DNA of 64,000 bases from Cristatella mucedo. Its lineage: Eukaryota > Bryozoa > Phylactolaemata > Cristatellidae. A program made the translations under genes and the position numbers. The DNA lies in the NCBI GenBank assembly GCA_009760855.2, contig WPIO01000121.1, positions 338,501 through 402,500 of the forward strand, read 5' to 3'. Below the pieces are notes generated by a model. It was not told the origin of the DNA, ran no database searches, and saw only the letters and a list, made by a program, of their open reading frames with translations. Numbering within the stretch: the first letter of the stretch is position 1; the number at the start of each line of letters is the position of its first letter. Positions 10,376 through 20,720 of the stretch are shown one piece after another.

Positions 10376-11751
10376 TGTCACTAAAGCGCAAATCAATTTA
10401 CGAGGGTGAATTCGTCAAATGCAGCACTGAAAACATGCGCACGAGTTGTTTTAGTTATTTCTATTATCAAAACCAAGGTTATGCATGCACTAGTGGGAAC
10501 TCCAATCAATAGGAGGTCGGACCACCTGTTTACTTTTGGACTTGATGTTTTCACCAGGGCATTGACTCAGTAAAGTAGTAAAGTAAAGTAGTTTCGGCAA
10601 ACATCTGGAGTAATGCAGTTCCACAGCTGCTTAAGTCGACCAAAATGCTGCTCAGCGGAAGACGAGATGCTGTTCTCAACTCTAAGTGAGCACTCCAACC
10701 TGTCTCATCGATTCTCGATAAGGTTGAAATTGGGAGCTTAGGTTTGGCCTACACGGGACTCGGACGCCTGAATTGGCGCTGAGTCTCTACCTTGCACTTT
10801 CAGATGCTTGGGATCATCCATTTATCCATTTGAGATCATCAATTTACCCATTTATCCATTATCCATCATCCATTTGCCAAACGCTGTCCTCCCACACAAG
10901 AGCTGTGGCACAGTGTGTCCGATGCCCGCATTTTTCTTTTACCTACTTCCGCAGAATCGTTGTCGAATTCCTATGCCGGTAGCAGAAAAACAAGACCAAA
11001 CGGGCAATCTTCCAATTCCTCCGGAAGGCTCCGTAAGCCTCCTACGAAGCGTATCAACACTTACATCCGGTAGCCGGTTGCCTCGTCTTTGGTCATGGAG
11101 AGAGAGGTCGAAGGTGTGATTTCCTTCTATAAAGAGCAGCCAGTTTTAGCAGACGGGATCATCTTTTTCGGTCGTTTCAAACGTTGGCGGCCGGAGCGTG
11201 GCACAAGACGTCCGTCCACTTTACCACCCTGAAAATACCACCCTGAAAATACTGCAGGCTCTACCTAACCGATCCCTCAGACTTGAGCGAACCTTTCGAG
11301 CTACCTTCACCTTGCTAAGACTCGTCTTGCGACAGGCGACGATTTGGCCTTCGATTTCACTATTTATCTCCTTTGTCTTACCCGCGGCAGGTTTTCGCAT
11401 CTTACGAGCGGTTTCATGCGAGTGATGCGTCAAAGAGGTGCGAAATTAACTCCCTTTCTGCTCACAAGTGCGACCTGAGACAAATCGTTCACCTTTTTTA
11501 TTGGGAGCACGATAATCCATCTGCAAGTCAAAACTCAAGTTGATGTCATTTTTAAAGGTAATATGTCGCTTCTGGCCGGCGGGTTGAGTTTGTTTCTAAC
11601 AGTTATCGTAGACACGGCAATCGACATTTGGTCAGTTTTTTATATAAACATTTAGGCTTATGGAAAATCCGGTCTCTCTCAGTGGAGGACAATTAGAGTG
11701 AATGGTTGCCAAGTAAACGGTGTCTGATGCACCTTTTTAATGTGTTATTGG

Positions 11752-11752
11752 G

Positions 11753-11819
<67 letters not shown>

Positions 11820-11842
11820 GTGTGTTTGTGTGTGTGTGTGCT
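11752..11842. repeat. (TA)n(TG)n microsatellite
   Basis: A TA tract passes directly into a TG tract, the same arrangement as at 10110. Confidence 0.9.
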
Positions 11843-12522
11843 AAATCTCTAAATCCTCATCAAAATCCTGAATGCACGCAAACCAGTGGTTAATAAAAGT
11901 ATTGTCGCCGCGTGCCATCGCGATAGATCTCCGTAAACTATTGCCGGCTACCTGCTTCAGCCAAAGCAGATTTTGTCACACATCTCAGCTGCCCTTCGTC
12001 ACCTATTCTCGGGGCGGATGTGCCCCGACAATTCAGCACCGGAAGATACGAAGGAAATACATAATTAGTGCGACGCGTGGCCATTTTTCGAGCCCTTACG
12101 CGTACAGTTCAGTCGCGTGGCTTAAGGAGCTGCGGACGGCTTTCCATTCATCCCCGGATGAGTAACGAATTGCGAGCCACTTGCTCCTTCAGGTCCATCG
12201 CAGCGTACGAACATTATATGCAGACGAAGGGCTTGACACCATTTACTTTTAACTCTTCTGCAAATGCGCGTGCGCGCTCTTCTCTCGTCTCGTTTCACAA
12301 CAACAAAAATCGATATTTCCATGCAAGATATTTCCATTAAATTTTCATGCGAGCTCCTGAGACAGCAAGACTCACCAAGCGCGGTATACTTAAGCGAGGA
12401 CAGTGTCGTATCCGTGGTTCTTTCTCTGGAACACTTTTAACAAAAGACGAAGATTTCCCTCCGTGTTTCTTAAAACACCGCCTCACTCAAGCACAGTTTT
12501 TTTGAGTAAGAAACGCGTCGTC

Positions 12523-12592
12523 TTTCTCGCTCTCGCTCTCGCTCTCTCTCTCGCTCTCGCTCTCGCTCTCTCTCACTCTCACTCTCGAAGAA
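12523..12592. repeat. (CTCGCT)n-like pyrimidine array
   Basis: Interrupted CTCGCTCT/CTCACT repeat; no gene context is seen. Confidence 0.8.
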
Positions 12593-12966
12593 GGAGAAAA
12601 CAGACGAAAGAGAAGGATAATATCAAGTTAAATATCGCATTAGGTTTCCCTCTCATTATACTCATGCAGCAGTCGCAACTAATCACGTGCGACTGCTGCT
12701 GCCTGAGTAGATTAAAGGCGACAGAATTGTATAATGCTCGATGCTAGCTGACTCTAGGCAGACTGTAGCCGCCGCAAGGCGCACGCGCGTCTTTACCTCA
12801 ACTGCCGGCGCTGCCGCTTCTTGTCTGACAGCGACAAGGAAATGTATCCGTGTCCGTTCGCTTCCCGCCCTCCCGCCCCGCCCTCGCGGGCTTTGCTTGC
12901 GCTTCGCTCGCCTGCCTCGCGAAAAGCGCGCGCCGATCGCGACCGGAGATCAAACAAGCGAGCGAC

Positions 12967-13017
12967 GCCGAGCCACCGTTTTCCGGCCGCTCGTGCGCGT
13001 CGCGCCAGCATAAAAAG

Positions 13018-13065
<48 letters not shown>
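12967..13065 (+). promoter_or_regulatory. Gene B core promoter with (GGC)16 in the 5' leader
   Basis: The block GCCGAGCCA..GTTTTCCGGCC (12967-12988) recurs before gene C at 32114-32133. A CATAAAAAG TATA-like box lies at 13009-13017. It is followed directly by 16 perfect GGC units (13018-13065) and then the ATG at 13097. Paralogue C has TATA-to-ATG spacing of about 43 bases; the 48-base GGC array accounts for most of the wider spacing here. Confidence 0.6.
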
Positions 13066-13070
<5 letters not shown>

Positions 13071-13096
13071 GAATCGAACCGCGGCCAGCCGGCGAC

Positions 13097-13184
13097 ATGC
13101 AGCGGCAGCGGCGGCAGCATCGGCAGCTCTGCGGTCGCGTCACGCTCCACACGCAGCTACTCTGCCTGCTGCTCGCAGCCAGAG
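13097..13184 (+). CDS. Gene B exon 1: signal peptide
   Basis: ATG at 13097; 29 codons plus one base. A basic, Gln/Arg-rich start is followed by the hydrophobic core LLCLLLAA, ending AR|GTGAGC in phase 1. It is homologous to exon 1 of gene C (MRRWQQGRG...) and to broken copies at 22458 and 46420. Joined to 16157-16429 and 16976-19386 it yields 2769 bases, exactly 923 codons, in one frame. Product: a secreted PAN-mucin protein with an acidic repeat tail. Likely poly(A) signal: AATAAA at 20243-20248. Confidence 0.68.
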
Positions 13185-13280
13185 GTGAGCAACAGCGCCG
13201 CGCCGCGCCGCGCACAGAGCTGCGGCCTTTTGGACGAGCGGCAGTCCAGCCGCAGCCGCCGTGCGAGCATCAGATCTGGA

Positions 13281-13316
13281 GCATCCGAATGGCGGCGGCA
13301 GCCGCCATTTGGATGC
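13281..13316. repeat. Hairpin in gene B intron 1
   Basis: Sixteen-base arms (GCATCCGAATGGCGGC and complement, one mismatch) are separated by GGCA. The arms contain an ATGGCGGC core. Confidence 0.8.
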
Positions 13317-13379
13317 CGCTCTCTGCTCCGCATTGGCATCGGCATGGCCGCCGCCGCCGCCACCGCGGCCGGTTGCGGT

Positions 13380-13520
13380 AGAGTTATATAATATAATATA
13401 TAATTCATTTGCATAGCGCCCCAAGAGAACTTAATCTCTATTCAGGCGCTTCACATATGCCTCGGTGCTCGAGCCCACGACTTCAGCCGGACCTTGGTCG
13501 AGGCTAGCACCTGATTTGAA
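13380..13520 (-). mobile_element. tRNA-derived SINE with LINE-like 3' tail, copy 1
   Basis: Read on the minus strand, it has a tRNA-like head, then GCGCCT...ATTAAGTTCTCTT.GGGCGC and an AT-rich tail. The same unit occurs at 23873-24036 and 38318-38430. The GATTAAGTTCTCT tail matches the 3' end of LINE family 1 at 27607-27640. Confidence 0.65.
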
Positions 13521-13649
13521 GCAAAGAGCTGTAGAAGGAGACGCTACGCTATCGTCCGAAAATTCATTGTACGATATTAAATACGATAATAATAAAACAG
13601 TAAAATTATTAAAAAAAATATTATATTGCGATAATTTAGTAACTGTAGA

Positions 13650-13731
13650 ATGAAGCGCCAGCTTCGGCTGCTCAGCGGTCGCTCCGTGCTACACGTGCAG
13701 CTGTTCGGTCTGCTGCCGCCATCTGCCAGAG
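13650..13731 (+). CDS. Second, alternative first exon of gene B (signal peptide)
   Basis: ATG at 13650 gives 27 codons plus one base: MKRQLRLLSGR, a hydrophobic LFGLLPPSA end and AG|GTGAGC in phase 1. The following ~190 bases repeat the start of intron 1, so exon 1 plus its downstream intron was tandemly duplicated about 550 bases apart. Splicing to 16157 would keep frame. I see no TATA box directly upstream, where a SINE and AT-rich DNA lie. It could be an alternative first exon or a silent duplicate. Confidence 0.45.
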
Positions 13732-14559
13732 GTGAGCGATAGCGCCGAGCCACGCCACTCAGCACGAGGCCTTTCGGACGAAGGCACGAGCCGCGGTCAA
13801 GCCGCAGCCGCCACGTGAGCTGCAGGCGGATCTCTCAATGGAGGTCGCCGCCGCCGCCTCCACCGACTGCTGCTCTCTACTCTGCATTCGCACCGGCATG
13901 GCTGCCGCCGTCGTCGCTGCAGATTAGAAGTGAATGAGCTCCGGATGGAGATGAGCTGTTATTTGCCGAATATTCGTCGTACGATGTTACATTCGATTAC
14001 ATGATCGCTAAAAAATGATAAAGATGGTAATTTATATTAAATGTTACTATAATCTAATGAAGATTTCGCGATTAATTTGACGTTGCGTTCATATTATGTT
14101 CGCCTTAGTTTCAACGCGAAGTATGCGACGAGCGAGAGATGTCCTTGATCTGCTCCGTGAAGTTTGAGCTCGTCGCAAGGCTGGCTTAAATTTGAGCAAA
14201 GGTTGACGCTCACATCCACGGCGACGATGGTCGCAAATTCCTCGGCCAATCCTGCCGCTGGATTTAACGGCCCCCAGCAATCACGGTCGGTCCTCATTTC
14301 CTCAATCTAAAAATGTTCATTGGACGCTTCCGTTCAATCCGCAGCTCAATCTTCTTTAGCAACCGATACACGAATCGAAAAATAGAGATTGCTCGTAAAT
14401 GCTGACTTCACGGTAACGACTGAATCGATGACGAGCATTGCGTTTGACTTTGGCAAACATCTCGCGCTTGCCGCAGCCTCCGGTGACAAGCTAATATCCG
14501 GTGATATAATTAGACAGACGGCCGGCCGGGCTAGCGATTCGCCGGCGCGGACCATGCGC

Positions 14560-14593
<34 letters not shown>

Positions 14594-16156
14594 GAATAAA
14601 CTGTGATAGAGCATGCAATTGCAGACGTTCGCGGCGCTGGCGCTAAGCGAGGATCGTTCGCGGCGCTCTGCGGCGCAGCCGACGCGGCACTCTTAGCGAA
14701 TTCCTCTGAGGCCTCTGAGGCCTCAGAGCGGACGCGGTCGCGCGGACGCTGGTGCCATGTCAGCTGAGCCGCGGAGCGACGCAGTCAACAGTCGGATAAT
14801 TTGACAATTGAACGTTATTTCTCTAGCAGCCGATGAACCTCAGTAGCTACTACTGCTCTGGAAGCAGGCGATAAAGAACTGCCTGCTTCAGGACTCGAAT
14901 CCAAGACCCTGCGCTTGCCAGGAAAGTATTACTTATCCATGCTCTGAGGCCACGGGAGACACTGGCCGCTTCTATTCAGACCTGAAAAACGTTTCAATGG
15001 CGCCATCAGCAATTCAAGCCCTAGCCGTCTACGAAAGAGTGGTCCAGTGACTTTAGTTTAAAGTGTCGTAGTGAAGTTTCGCAAGGTCGTAGCAAAACAA
15101 AGCAGATTGCGGCGAAGAGATCACATTTTGAGCCTTCAAAGGCTGAATGCAGTGAGTCAGCATTCTGAGTCTGCCTCGTTTAGTCATCGCCAGCAGAGTC
15201 GTTCAGAGGTTTAGTAATGTGTAAATTTATAAAATCAACGGAATGCCGAGATTCATAAAAATAACAAACGCGGCTGTTGTCTGCAGCTGATCTACTTGGC
15301 AGGTTCTCGGAGCGTCACGTGCCTCAGCCACCGATCACTCAGCAGCAGAAGCAGCAGCATAGCGACGAGACGATCGCTCGGCGCTGGCACTGTGGCGGAC
15401 CCTGGCGGAGCGCCGGTCACGTGCCTTCACTTCTTAGCTTAGGCTTTCCTTCTCATCTCGACTCGGCAATACACCCTAACTAATTACACTTGGATAGGGT
15501 TACACTCGCATCGTTTGTTACACTTGGACAGGGAGCGTAGCCGAATACTATCAAGTCCCAGTTATCTAAACTGACTGCAGCACGATATCTTCAAGTCCCT
15601 ATCGCCGAGGGTAAACTGTGCACGTGCGACGTAGCAGCACAACCTAGCAACGTAGCAGCACAACCTAGCAACGTAGCAGCACAACGTCGCTTCGCATTCG
15701 CTCGTCGCCGGCAGGATGCCTCTCGGCTGGGCAGCATTGATTAAGCCCGCGCGGACATCCGTACAGTACGCTACAGTTTAGCCGAAGGCGTGGCCACCTT
15801 CCCGCTCGCACACAGCTCTTGGCAATCATTGGTGGCGATGGCGGCGGCGGCAGAGGGATGGGGCGTGCGGGCGACGACTGCGCCGCGTTGTCGGAGCGCA
15901 AAGCGCGATCAGGCGCTACGACAGAGGAAGGATTTCTCTCAGCAGCGTAGCGATTGATTGCTCTCATTGCGCGCATGCGGACGCCTGGCAACTGGAGCTG
16001 CAGTTCCGCCGGAGGCACGACCGCCTTCCCGCTGTCGCGAAGCTCTTAGCAAGCAGTTGCAGAAGCGGAGGCAGCATCGGCTGCAGATGTGGGGTGGTGG
16101 AGGCTGCAGCAGCATCGGCGGAACTCCATGCTGACGACGACTGCGACGCTTTGTAG
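13732..16156 (+). other. Gene B intron 1, downstream part
   Basis: Contains a tRNA-like SINE on the minus strand (about 14820-14960), a (GACA)n tract at 14568-14591 and a partial duplicate of the PAN-exon 5' flank at about 15770-15935. It also has three direct copies of the 18-base unit CAACCTAGCAACGTAGCA-like DNA at 15630-15680. No intact exon is seen. Confidence 0.5.
14820..14960 (-). mobile_element. tRNA-like SINE head (single copy)
   Basis: On the minus strand GTGGCCTCAGAGCATGG resembles a tRNA D-arm/box A. A CCTG...CAGG stem with a 7-base loop stands in for the anticodon arm, and GGATTCGAGTCC is a good box B. It lacks a proper acceptor stem, so I call it a SINE or tRNA pseudogene rather than a working tRNA. 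Confidence 0.5.
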
Positions 16157-16429
16157 GAGCTCAAAGCACTATCACGCGCTACGACGTCCGCTTTGGCGGC
16201 ATTACGACGATCGCCTCGCTGCGACCGCAGGCCGATGGGCCGGCGCCCCTGGCTGCATCGCTGCAGCGCTGCACCAGCCGGTGCGTCGCCGCCGCGGCCG
16301 ATAACGCCGCAGGACCACAATGCACCGCCGTCAGCTACTCGTTGACTAGAGACGCCTGCGACCTCGTAACAGCAGGCGGCGGAGCGTCGCCGGCGAGCGA
16401 GCGTGACGCAGAGCTGTTCCAAAGCAGTG
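16157..16429 (+). CDS. Gene B exon 2: PAN/Apple-like domain
   Basis: The acceptor is TTGTAG and the donor G|GTGAGC; 91 codons, phase 1 at both ends. The translation includes TSRCVAA, QCTAVSYSLTRDACDLVT and a Ser/Ala-rich end. The Cys-x-Cys spacing and the Y...CDL motif fit the PAN_1 core. It is about 70 percent alike by eye to gene C exon 2 (34008-34271), including QCTAVSYS and DACDLVT. The Cys-rich core supports an extracellular, disulphide-bonded module. Confidence 0.68.
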
Positions 16430-16975
16430 GTGAGCAGCGCCACCTCGCGGGCACCCGACTTTTTATACCAGAAGCGAATCGTCGCTGGCGTAGCTCTCCG
16501 TTCTCTAGCTTGCTGCCGATCACCATCCGTTCCACCGCTTGTGTTATATCACCGAAAAATGAGAACGGTGGATTCTCCCTGCCTTTGGAGGAACAGGACC
16601 GCCGTTTAAATTTGAGGTTTCGCCAATAGTCACTTTAAGAAAAGCTTTGGCAAAAGAGAGAAGGACGTCAGAAGTTCATCCGTCGTGAAATAAGAGCAGG
16701 TTCCATGCACCCGCACGAAGGCACCCACGGCTACCAAGCACTTTGTGCACGATCGAGAACGATCGTGCGTCCTGCCACGTGCCACGTGCTTCCAAGCTCT
16801 GCCGCCGCACGCGCTCCGCTCCCGCCAGGCTACCGGACGAGTCCGCTCGTCGACCTCCTCATTTTCAGCCTTCTACTTTCTAGCGGATGGTAAGGGCGCC
16901 GGCGCGCAGCAACGGCGTGGCGGTCGCCACGTCGCAGCGACGCCATGGCCGCCGTGCTCTGTTTGTCGTTCACAG

Positions 16976-19386
16976 GCACCAGTCTCCAGCTGCAGCAGCA
17001 GAGGCCCACGTCGCCGCCGGCGTCGCAGCTGCAGGCGATGGCGACGACCGTGTCGGCCGAGCAGACCGCGGCGACGATAGAACAGCCTGCTTCAATCACT
17101 CCGGCCGCGCTTTTTGGCACGGCGACGTCGGAATCCCAACAGCGGACCGGACTGACTGCGGCAGCTAACAGCGTCACGCTCGTCGGTACCGTGCCGGCGG
17201 TTCAATCAGAGAGTCCGAGCAAGTCACCGACACAAGGGCAGCCGGCAACGTCTGCTGCCAAAGTTTCGTCAGCATCAGAGAACGCCGGTTGGCCATCTGT
17301 TGGGCAATTTTCCCCGGCTACAGGTTCGCCGGAATATACGGCTATAGAGACGCTGCCGACGTCTTCAGCGAAAGCGGAACCGTTGGTGCAGCATGCGATC
17401 CTCAACGCGGCCGCAGCAGCGACCGCGTTGCCTGGCAGTGAAGCCGATGCCGCTTTCGCTGGATCCTCGTCTGCTACGCTGGCTTTCGGGGCAGAAACTT
17501 CCGGAGCAGAAACGGCGGCGGTCGAGCCCTCGAGCAGCGCCGCCGTGCCACCGCTCGAGCAGACGGCTGATCACGAGCCCCTGATCACGACTCTGCTGAC
17601 TGGGACTCAGCGGACCACGACTCCGTCAACCACGACTCGGTGGACCACGACTCCTTTGACTGCGACTCCGTCGACCACGACTCCGTCGACAAAATCTCCG
17701 ATTCACTCGACCCTGACTTCGCTGACCAAGACTGCTAGCCACAAATCCGCTGACCACTGCTACACTGGCCAAGACTCTGCTGACCACAACTCCGATTATG
17801 TCGACCCTGACGGCGCTAACCACGGCTCTGCTGACCACAACTCCGATTGTGTCGACCCTGACGGCTCTAACCGCGGCTCTGCTAACCACGGACCGCTGAC
17901 TGCGACTCAGCTGACAACGAATCCGTCGACCCTGAAAACGCCAACCACGACTCCGCTGACAACGAATCCGTCGACCCTGAAAACGCCAACCACGACTCCG
18001 CTTACCACAAATCCGCAGACCGCGACTCTGCTGACAAAGAATCCGCCGACCCTGAGTACGCTAACCACGACTCCGCTGACCGCACCTCAGCTTGCTGTAA
18101 CTCAGCTGATCATGGCTCAGCTGACCACGACTCCGTCGACCACGACTCCCATTCAGTCGACCCTAACTCAGCCTGCCGTGACTCAGCTGACACAAAATCC
18201 GTCGACCATGAGACCTCCGGTCAAGACGCTGTTGCCCAAGACTAAACCGACCACCACTGCTCGGCAGCAGCTGCAGGGCAGAGGCGGAGGCGGAGGCGAC
18301 GGCGAAGACTACGAAGACTACGAAGACGGCGAAGACGACGAACACAGCGAAGACGGTAAAGACGGCAAAGACGACGGAGATGGCAAATACGGCGGAGGCG
18401 GTGAAGACGGCATAGACGGCGAAGATGGCAAAGACGGCAAAGACGGTAAAGATGGCAAAGACGGCGAAGACGGTAAAGACGGTGGAGGCGGCGAAGACGG
18501 CGAAGACGGCGAAGACGGCGGAGACGGTGAAGACGGCATAGACGGCGAAGATGGCAAAGACGGCAAAGACGGTAAAGATGGCAAAGACGGCGAAGACGGC
18601 GGAGACGGCGGAGACGGCGGAGACGGCGGAGACGGTGGAGACGGCGGAGACGACGGAGACGGCGAAGACGACGAAGACGACGAAGACGACGAAGACGACG
18701 AAGACGAAGACGACGGCGAAAGCGGTGCAGACGGCAAAGACGGCGAAGACGGTAAAGAAGGTGGAGGCGGCGAAGACGGCGAAGACGGCGAAGACGGCGG
18801 AGACGGCAAAGACGACGAAGGCGACGAAGACAACGAAGACGACGAAGACGACGAAAACGACGAAGATGACGAAGACGACGGAGACAGCAAAGACGGCAAA
18901 GATGGCAAAGACGGCAAAGACGGTAAAGATGGCAAAGACGGCAAAGACGGCGGAGACGGCGGAGACGGCGGAGACAGTGGAGACGGCAAAGACGACGGAG
19001 ACGGCGAAGATGACGAAGATGAGGAAGACGGCGAAGACGGCAAAGATGGCAAAGACGGCAAAGACGGTAAAGATGGCAAAGACGGCAAAGACGGTGGAGA
19101 CGGCGGAGACGGCGGAGACGGTGGAGACGGCGAAGACGACGGAGACGGCGAAGATGACGAAGATGAGGAAGACGGCGAAGACGGCAAAGACGAGGAAGAC
19201 GGCGAAGATGACGACGACGGCGAAAGCGGCGCAGACGGCAAAGACGGCAGAGACGGCAGAGACGGCGGAGACGGCAAAGACGATGAAGGCGACGAAGACA
19301 ACGAAGACGACGAAGACGACGAAAACGACGAAGACGACGAAGACGACGAAGATGACGAAGACGACGGAGACAGCAAAGACGGCTAG
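16976..19386 (+). CDS. Gene B exon 3: mucin-like Thr-rich region with acidic Gly-X-Asp tail
   Basis: The acceptor GTTTGTCGTTCACAG starts the exon in phase 1 at (G)TSLQLQQQ; it runs 802 codons to TAG at 19384. Three parts: (1) an Ala/Ser/Thr/Gln-rich head to about 17565; (2) a Thr/Pro/Ser region (TTTPST, TTNPST, LKTPTTTPL repeats) to about 18240, mucin-like and probably O-glycosylated; (3) about 365 residues made almost only of Gly, Asp, Glu and Lys in GKD/GED/GGD triplets with poly-Asp/Glu patches. Long blocks are duplicated within the tail, for example DEGDEDNEDDEDDENDEDDE at about 18810 and 19280. All three antisense frames are also open here; they are composition artefacts. The tail is very acidic and may bind Ca2+ or other cations (inference). 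Confidence 0.68.
18283..19383 (+). repeat. GGC-(G/A)AA-GAC triplet array (Gly-X-Asp coding)
   Basis: A 9-base periodic array of Gly-X-Asp codons with higher-order duplications of 200-400 bases. Only part is strictly Gly-X-Y; DDEDDED runs interrupt it. There is no proline, so it is not an ordinary collagen. Confidence 0.85.
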
Positions 19387-20280
19387 GACGGTGAAGGCGG
19401 CGGGAGCCAACGGAGGCGGCGTCACCTTTAATGGCTGACGCTTCGACGCATCTTCGTCCCAAATCATTGATTTCATCATCGTCTCAAATCATCTCATTAT
19501 CAGCATCGTCTCTCCGGCGGATGCTCAATTAGCTGCTGCAGACACCATGATCGCCAGTAAGGCAGCTGCAGCTGGCGCTCTGACTGTCACTCTGCCGCAG
19601 ATAACCGTCGCGTTTTCGCTCGGTTCGGCAGCTCATCCAGCTATAGGTCCACTTCCGCTCACTTTTGCCGATCGTGTGTAAGTCGAAAATTGCGGTACAA
19701 TGCATTCGACCACAGCACCGACCACCGTCGAAATCACTACGGCTGCTTCTTTCGTATTACGTGTTCTTCTTTCGTATTCCGAGTCCGGAAATAACTCCGC
19801 AGCAGGAGCGAGAGCGACGCCTGCGGCGGCGCGGCTTCTGCCAACCGACCATTGAGCACTCGAGCCGTCAGGCTGAAAGCACTTTTGCAATCACTCTAAC
19901 CCTGCTCACTACTCGATTCCTCTAAGCTTGAGATAGCTCACGACGAAGTACGCCACGAAGTCACGACGTCGCGAAGTCACGACGTCACGACAAAGGACGA
20001 CATCGTGAGCGTCTCACCCTACGCGAACCGCTTGGCCAAGCTCGCGACTAAAGATTGACGAGGCTTAAGGGCCTTAAGGAAGTCAAAGGTCGTCACGTGT
20101 TATTGTCCCCCTATCCCTACGGTTGGCCGCAAGCTACAAAAGCCAGTCTCTTAACTGAGAAACCCGTATGCAATCCTTTAGAAATAGAACTGCTTTCCCA
20201 CCTAGCAATCATCCATCGTGAGCGATGTAGCAACTTCGAGCTAATAAACGAGTCCGTTGTGTAACTAAAATCAGAAACAC
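19387..20280 (+). other. Gene B 3' UTR and flank
   Basis: Bases 19540-19760 match 31260-31620 in the mucin pseudogene, so they are old coding or flanking DNA of the family. The poly(A) neighbourhood at 20215-20260 (GAGCTAATAAACGAG) matches 44915-44955 after the 44-kb mucin exon, which supports a shared 3' end. Confidence 0.55.
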
Positions 20281-20284
20281 GAAA

Positions 20285-20560
20285 TTACGATGTAGGGCGT
20301 AACTTACATGTGAAATATACGATGCAAGGTGTAAGATGTAAGATGCAAAAGTTAAGATGCCAGTTATAAAATGTAAGATGCAAGATTTTTGAGACTATAA
20401 CCTATTTAAGATGCAAGCGGCTCTACGGCTTATCTATTGTTTGCCCTTCGGATAAGTAACATGTATAATATGAGATGTATGACGTAAGATGGAAAGTGTA
20501 AAATGCAACGTACAAGATGTAGAAGTAAGATGTAAGAGTATCCTCATTCTTTCCAGCGGT
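20285..20560. repeat. Degenerate TAAGATG minisatellite
   Basis: Many scattered GTAAGATGCAA-like units. It sits in the same position, downstream of the poly(A) site, as the highly regular 16-bp array at 45246, so it is probably the decayed or unexpanded form. Confidence 0.7.
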
Positions 20561-20720
20561 CCTGGGCTGCTGCTTCGTTTCCACTTCATTCTACTCAGCT
20601 GGTCTCCTGACTCTGCTATGCTTCCCATATTTTTTTTGTTGCGTCAGATGAAGTCTCTTGGCTACCGGATGCCTACAAACAGCAGCTTAGGCTGTTAGTG
20701 AGCTGTTGAATATAAAGAAA
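20545..20720 (+). mobile_element. LINE family 2, 3' end
   Basis: Encodes the conserved C-terminal tail (SAMLPIFFLLRQMKS.GYRMPT.SSLGC) shared with the copies at 23158, 41785 and 60235, here in plus orientation. Confidence 0.6.

Larger units (their letters stand above)
9312..12960. other. Gene A 3' flank and unassigned region
   Basis: After the gene A 3' UTR I find no supported exon up to the gene B promoter. Open frames within 10100-10400 come from TA/TG repeats. Microsatellites at 10110-10375, 11752-11842 and 12523-12592 are the only clear structures. Confidence 0.45.

Noticed and set aside
14820-14960. Functional tRNA gene
   Set aside because: A good box B but no paired acceptor stem, and the loop base before the anticodon is not T; treated as a SINE or tRNA pseudogene.
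18283-19383. Ordinary collagen domain
   Set aside because: No proline and frequent breaks in the Gly-X-Y period; only the periodicity resembles collagen.
18163-19479. Three long antisense open frames (352-438 codons) opposite the gene B tail
   Set aside because: The triplet array lacks stop codons on both strands; the plus frame has the acceptor, phase and family homology.
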